Below, one piece after another: positions 58,258 through 64,000 of a stretch of DNA of 64,000 nt. Made by a program: the position numbers and the translations under genes. The notes below the pieces were generated by a model. The model saw nothing but the letters and a program-made list of their open reading frames with translations, was not told the origin of the DNA and searched no databases. Numbering within the stretch: the stretch's first letter is position 1; every line of letters begins with the position of its first letter. Source of the DNA: Aporrectodea caliginosa (lineage: Eukaryota > Annelida > Clitellata > Crassiclitellata > Lumbricidae); contig JACEVL010000155.1 in assembly GCA_020284085.1 (NCBI GenBank), positions 1,341,001 to 1,405,000 of the forward strand, in the 5' to 3' direction.

Positions 58258-58400
58258 GAACATTTGTAAAGCGCTTCTCACAGCAGAGCTATTCAGAAGC
58301 GCTCTCAGCGTGACAGGCCCGAGAAAAGAGAAAGGTCTTTAAGCAGCGAAGAGATGCCAGTGAAATCCCCTCCAGAATCCTGCTACGAATTGCAGGGGAA
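58258..58400 (-). mobile_element. SINE 3'-end, minus orientation
   Basis: 'catttgtaaagcgcttctca' then 'ttcagaagcgctctcagcgt' and 'gacaggcccgagaaaagaga'. Same architecture as 17008-17235: a TAAAGCGC start and an inner GAAGCGCTCTC. Confidence 0.6.
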
Positions 58401-58527
58401 GGTCAACTTCAAACTCGTAGTATTTGGTGGCTCAGGGTGTTATGATATAATCCTGCTATTTATACAGATGCTCTCTATAATAAAGTATGAGCATGTTTAG
58501 GCCGTCCCAGCAGTCATTCGGGGGGGG

Positions 58528-58742
58528 GCCCGATAGCGCATTGGATAACATCTGGCACGGAGAGCGAGAGGTACCGAGTTCGAGCCCCGTAGGGCAGATA
58601 TGCTTTGTAGGCTGCTATTAGCGCCGTGTATTACAGGCTGTCTGTTCTGTTAGTAGTTAATATTTAAATTGCATAACATGTAAATGTACAGCGCAGTGCG
58701 TTTGTCAGGCGCTTCAATAAAGAAAAGATTATTATTATTATT
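58528..58742 (+). mobile_element. tRNA-derived SINE family 3 with ATT tail
   Basis: A-box-like GATAGCGCATTGGATAAC (about 58541), B-box GAGTTCGAGCCCC (about 58578). The body ends CAGGCGCTTCAATAAAG, running into (ATT)n. The lead (G)8CCCGATAGCGC is intact, so this copy may be nearly full length at about 215 bp. Confidence 0.85.
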
Positions 58743-58814
58743 ATTTTTTTGTTACCCGAGGTATCAATGATCCCTCAGGATTTGGAAAAAACTAATTTAG
58801 GAGCAGAGGACAGT

Positions 58815-59027
<213 letters not shown>

Positions 59028-59100
59028 CGTTAGCATACGGACATAAAACAATCGCACATGTTATAGTTGCCATGTTATAGTTGCAATTGTAATCGCAGTA

Positions 59101-59165
59101 ACGCATTTATATAGTGCCTCTTAAAATGAGACTCACCAGAGGCGCTCCCAGAATAGGGGTAAGGC
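59101..59165 (-). mobile_element. SINE 3'-end fragment
   Basis: 'gcatttatatagtgcctctt' followed by 'caccagaggcgctcccagaa', again the reversed GCGC...TATATAAATGC end of the local SINE/LINE families. Confidence 0.55.
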
Positions 59166-60327
59166 AGACCAAGAAGCTTGCGAAAGATGCTACCTAGGCA
59201 GACTATTTACAGGAATGGGACCAACCACAGCCAGGCTTTTAGTTGCTCCGTTGAATTTCAGGCCAGGAGGACATGCAGGTCATCCAGTGCAGCTAAGTCA
59301 CGCAGACGACGACAAGGCATGGTTGAGACCGATACATAAAATTCTCAGAGATAAGATGGAGCACAGTCCTCAAGGCACACACATATATATAATATATAAG
59401 ACACTTACAGGGGCGCACGTGCGTACAGCGCTGAAAGGCTAAGAAACGAAAAATTGCAAATGAAAACAGTGAAATATTATTATTAAGTTAAAAAATTATA
59501 ATAACTTAGGTACTAGGTTTAATAGTAGGTAAACTAACAGTCTAACACCATCTAGCAGTGGCGTAACCAGAGCCTCCCCAAAATTACGCAGATTCCAACC
59601 TCTCTGAGGGGAGGGGTCTGGGAAGAAGCTGTAATTAAGGAACTTTTTATTTGGGTGTGTATAATGGTGCATTTTGGATGCCATCTTTTTGGTTAAAAGT
59701 AATAACAATTTACATCAGTTCTTTGGGAAATTAAATAATTTCATAATTTTAATTATATCTTGCGAGGTGAAAAACTTCCTCATTCGTGCCTGAACACCCC
59801 TTGCAATCCTATTACTATTTACCAAGACCAAAAAACAGACAAAGATAATTAGGCTAATTATACGAGACGAAGATACAACCGATTTGCCTCTAGTCTACCG
59901 GTCGGAATGTTGGCCAGTGCGAAAGCAAGACAAGAAAAGAATAATTATTATTACAGCAGAAATTAGTTTACTGCGGAAGATTGCAGGGATTTCAAGACTT
60001 CAGAAAATAAGAAACGCTGGCATTAGACAGCATTATGGATCGAAACAACTCTGCTAGACAAAGTCGTTCAAAGAAGACTCCGATGGTTTCGACATTTAAA
60101 GGAGATAATTTATTCGTACCCATCGCCGCCAAATGGCTGGCGTCAGAAACTGATGATGGTGGTGGTGATGATGATGATCCAATGCAGATACATGGCGATA
60201 GGCTTCTGACAATTTCAATATGATGTACAAACATAATGATCAAACAATAAAATAGCAAAAATTACAGTCAAATCTGAGACAGTCACTTACACGGTATTTC
60301 ACACGTTAAGATTTCACATGTATTGAC
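59166..60327. other. No gene; possible old transposon end
   Basis: CAGTGGCGTAACCAGAGCC at 59556 looks like a DNA-transposon terminus of hAT type, but no partner end was found. Reading frames near 59215-59442 and 59992-60258 match nothing recognised. Confidence 0.35.
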
Positions 60328-60344
60328 TCTCCCTTCCTCCTTAC

Positions 60345-62830
60345 CCTCCATTCGCACCTCCTCCCTTTCCTCCATTCGCACCTCCTCCCTTTCCTCCATT
60401 CGCACCTCCTCCCTTTCCTCCATTCCCACCTCCTCCCTTTCCTCCATTCGCACCTCCTCCCTTTCCTCCATTATCACCTCCTCCCTTTCCTCCCATTCTC
60501 ACCTCCTCCCTTTCCTCCATTCCCACCTCCTCCCTTTCCTCCATTCACACCTCCTCCCTTTCCTCCATTCGCACCTCCTCCCTTTCCTCCATTATCACCT
60601 CCTCCCTTTCCTCCATTCGCACCTCCTCCCTTTCCTCCATTATCACCTCCTCTCTTTCCTCCATTCGCACCTCCTCCCTTTCCTCCATTCCCACCTCCTC
60701 CCTTTCCTCCATTCCCACCTCCTCCCTTTCCTCCATTCCCACCTCCTCCCTTTCCTCCATTCTCACCTCCTCCCTTTCCTCCATTCGCACCTCCTCCCCT
60801 TTCCTCCATTCTCACCTCCTCCCTTTCCTCCATTCGCACCTCCTCCCTTTCCTCCATTCTCACCTCCTCCCTTTCCTCCATTCGCACCTCCTCCCTTTCC
60901 TCCATTTCACCTCCTCCCTTTCCTCCATTTCACCTCCTCCCTTTCCTCCATTCTCACCTCCTCCCTTTCCTCCATTCACCTCCTCCCCTCCTCACCTCTC
61001 CCTTACCTCCATTCGCACCTCCTCCCTTTCCTCCATTCCCACCTCCTCCCTTTCCTCCATTCCCACCTCCTCCCTTTCCTCCATTCGCACCTCCTCCCTT
61101 TCCTCCATTATCACCTCCTCCCTTTCCTCCATTCTCACCTCCTCCCTTTCCTCCATTCGCACCTCCTCCCTTTCCTCCATTCGCACCTCCTCCCTTTCCT
61201 CCATTCGCACCTCCTCTTTCCTTTCGCACCTCCTCCTTTCCTCCATTCCCACCTCCTCCCTTTCCTCCATTTCCTCCCTCACCTCCTCCCTTTCCTCCAT
61301 TCTCACCTCCTCCCTTTCCTCCATTCGCACCTCCTCCCTTTCCTCCATTATCACCTCCTCCCTTTCCTCCATTCGCACCTCCTCCCTTTCCTCCATTCCC
61401 ACCTCCTCCCTTTCCTCCATTCGCACCTCCTCCCTTTCCTCCATTCCCACCTCCTCCCTTTCCTCCATTCCCACCTCCTCCCTTTCCTCCATTCCCACCT
61501 CCTCCCTTTCCTCCATTCTCACCTCCTCCCTTTCCTCCATTTCGCACCTCCTCCCTTTCCTCCATTTCACCTCCTCCCTTTCCTCCATTCTCACCTCCTC
61601 CCTTTCCTCCATTCGCACCTCCTCCCTTTCCTCCATTCCACCTCCTCCCTTTCCTCCATTCGCACCTCCTCCTTTCCTCCATTTTCCTCCATTCCATTTC
61701 ACCTCCTCCCTTTCCTCCATTTCACCTCCTCCCTTTCCTCCATTCCACCTCCTCCCTTTCCTCCATTCGCACCTCCTCCTTTCCTCCATTCGCACCTCCT
61801 CCCTTTCCTCCATTCCCACCTCCTCCCTTTCCTCCATTCTCACCTCCTCCCTTTCCTCCATTCGCACCACCTCCTCCCTTTCCTCCATTCGCTCTCCCTC
61901 CCTTTCCTCCATTCGCACCTCCTCCCTTTCCTCCATTCCCACCTCCTCCCTTTCCTCCATTCGCACCTCCTCCCTTTCCTCCATTATCACCTCCTCCCTT
62001 TCCTCCATTCTCACCTCCTCCCTTTCCTCCATTCGCACCTCCTCCCTTTCCTCCATTCGCACCTCCTCCCTTTCCTCCATTCGCACCTCCTTCCTTTCCT
62101 CCATTCCCACCTCCTCCCTTTCCTCCATTCGCACCTCCTCCCTTTCCTCCATTCTCACCTCCTCCCTTTCCTCCATTCGCACCTCCTCCCTTTCCTCCAT
62201 TATCACCTCCTCCCTTTCCTCCATTCGCACCTCCTCCCTTTCCTCCATTCCCACCTCCTCCCTTTCCTCCATTCCCACCTCCTCCCTTTCCTCCATTCGC
62301 ACCTCCTCCCTTTCCTCCATTCCCACCTCCTCCCTTTCCTCCATTCGCACCTCCTCTTTCCTCCATTCCCTTTCCTCCATTCTCACCTCCTCCCTTTCCT
62401 CCATTCCACCACCTCCTCCTCGCACCTCCTTCCTTTCCCATTTCACCTCCTCCCTTTCCTCCATTCGCACCTCCTCCCTTTCCTCCATTCACCTCCTCCC
62501 TTTCCTCCATTCTCACCTCCTCCCTTTCCTCCATTCCACCTCCTCCCTTTCCTCCATTCGCACCTCCTCCCTTTCCTCCATTCGCACCTCCTCCCTTTCC
62601 TCCATTCGCACCTCCTCCCTTTCCTCCATTCTCACCTCCTCCCTTTCCTCCATTCTCACCTCCTCCCTTTCCTCCATTCCACCTCCTCCCTTTCCTCCAT
62701 TCTCACCTCCTCCCCTTTCCTCCATTCTCCACCTCCTCCCTTTCCTCCATTCTCACCTCCTCCCTTTCCTCCATTCGCACCTCCTCCCTTTCCTCCATTC
62801 TCACCTCCTCCCTTTCCTCCATCACCTCTC
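60345..62830. repeat. 24-bp minisatellite block (about 100 units)
   Basis: Unit CCTCCCTTTCCTCCATT plus NNNCACCT, where the variable triplet is mostly CGC, CCC, CTC or ATC. The unit length is a multiple of three and the unit contains no stop on the minus strand, so three overlapping frames stay open (MEEREEVR, NGGKGGGA and WRKGRRCE types). Indels of 1-8 bases change frame repeatedly. No start, splice site or conserved flank suggests a gene. Confidence 0.97.
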
Positions 62831-64000
62831 TTTCCTCCTCCCTTTCCTCCATTCGCTCTTCCTCCCTTTCCTCCCTTTTCCTCCATTATCACCTCCTCCC
62901 TTTCCTCCATTCGCTCACCTCCTCCCTTTCCTCCACCTCCTTTCTTTCCTCCATTCTCACCTCCTCCCTTTCCTCCATTTCTCCTCACCTCCTCCCTTTC
63001 CTCCATTCGCTCTCTTCCTCCCTTTCCTCCATTTCTCCTCCTCTCTTTTCCTCCATTCGCACCTCCTCCCTTTCCTCCATTTCGCTCTCTTCCTCCCTTT
63101 CCTCCATTTCGCTCTCTTCCTCCCTTTCCTCCATTTCGCTTTCTCTTCCTCTCTTCCTCCCTCCATTTTCGCTCTCTTCCTCCCTTTCCTCCATTTCGCT
63201 CTCTTCCTCCCTTTCCTCCATTTCGCTCTCTTCCTCCCTTTCCTCCATTTCGCTCTCTTCCTCCCTTTCCTCCATTTCGCTCTCTTCCTCCTTTTCCTCC
63301 ATTTCGCTCTCTTCCTCCCTTTCCTCCATTTCGCTCTCTTCCTCCCTTTCCTCCATTTCGCTCTCTTCCTCCCTTTCCTCCATTTCGCTCTCTTCCTCCC
63401 TTTCCTCCATTTCTTCCTCCCTTTCCTCCATTTCGCTCTCTTCCTCCCTTTCCTCCATTTCGCTCTCTTCCTCCCTTTCCTCCATTTCTCTCTTCCTCCC
63501 TTTCCTCCATTTCGCTCTCTTCCTCCCTTTCCTCCATTTTCTCTCTCTTCCTCCCTTTCCTCCATTTCGCTCTCTTCCTCCCTTTCCTCCATTTCGCTCT
63601 CTTCTCCCTTTCCTCCATTTCGCTCCTCTTTCTCTCTCCTCCCTTTCCTCCATTTCGCTCTCTTCCTCCCTTTCCTCCATTTCGCTCTCTTCCTCCCTTT
63701 CCTCCATTTCGCTCTCTTCCTCCCTTTCCTCCATTTCGCTCTCTTCCTCCCTTTCCTCCATTTCGCTCTCTTCCTCCCTTTCCTCCTTTTTTCTCTCTCT
63801 TCCTCCCTTTCGCTCTCTTCCTCCCTTTTTCCTCCCTTTCCTCCCTTTCCTCCATTTCGCTCTCTTCCTCCCTTTCCTCCATTTCGCTCTCTTCCTCCCT
63901 TTCCTCCATTTCGCTCTCTTCCTCCCTTTCCTCCATTTCGCTCTCTTCCTCCCTTTCCTCCATTTGGCTCTCTTCCTCCATTTCGCTCTCTTCCTCCTTT
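62831..64000. repeat. 27-bp minisatellite block, continuing past the window
   Basis: After a mixed transition (62831-63060) the unit becomes CTCTTCCTCCCTTTCCTCCA plus TTTCGCT, 27 bases (minus strand MEEREEESE). It shares the CCTCCCTTTCCTCCATT core with the 24-bp block and differs by a CTCT-containing insert. It reaches the window edge, so the true array is longer. Confidence 0.96.

Noticed and set aside
60035..60223. Plus-strand frame near 60035 with an acidic GAT run
   Set aside because: Short, no motif, low-complexity GAT repeat.

Overview
The window is animal nuclear DNA, most likely from a marine invertebrate. It has a spliced 15-exon metazoan gene, a membrane-anchor-type globin, tRNA-derived SINEs, CR1/L2-like LINE remnants, a Helitron, and very large amounts of microsatellite and minisatellite DNA. 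A lophotrochozoan host is plausible, but I cannot fix the phylum from sequence alone.

Layout. 1-1340: decayed LINE reverse-transcriptase remnants. 1345-8043: a complete LTR retrotransposon on the minus strand, with apparently identical 423-bp LTRs and a perfect 5-bp target duplication. Its domain order is Gag, protease, integrase, then reverse transcriptase and RNase H. This is a Ty3/gypsy-type enzyme set in a Ty1/copia-type order, as in the Gmr1-like group. 8049-10410: no gene seen. 10411-11100: an uninterrupted globin reading frame on the plus strand with a Met-Gly-Cys lipidation-type N-terminus (globin X-like). 11101-17514: repeats, SINEs and a LINE 3' end.

17515-41394 (minus strand) holds a complete gene for an ER glycerol-3-phosphate acyltransferase of the GPAT3/GPAT4 family. 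I assembled 15 coding exons by splice sites, phase and family motifs. They sum to 1365 nt (454 residues plus stop), and every exon junction keeps frame. Its introns carry a non-autonomous Helitron, a hAT-like MITE, a composite SINE, LINE fragments, a terminal-inverted-repeat element with 10-bp target duplications, and several microsatellites. The globin and the acyltransferase are convergent, with about 6.4 kb between their stop codons.

41395-60327 has no gene I can defend. It holds SINEs, LINE 3' ends, several short tandem arrays (units of 16-17, 19, 20, 29 and 79 bp) and long microsatellites. 60345 to the window end is a homopyrimidine (plus strand) minisatellite: a 24-bp-unit block followed by a 27-bp-unit block. 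Its long minus-strand reading frames are by-products of a stop-free repeat unit.

The two cellular genes act in different processes (glycerolipid synthesis; membrane-associated heme chemistry) and nothing here links them functionally. The most distinctive system is the young Gmr1-like retrotransposon: unusual pol order, RT reading frame broken from the upstream frame, and a primer-binding site followed by five 19-bp repeats that each resemble part of a tRNA T-arm.
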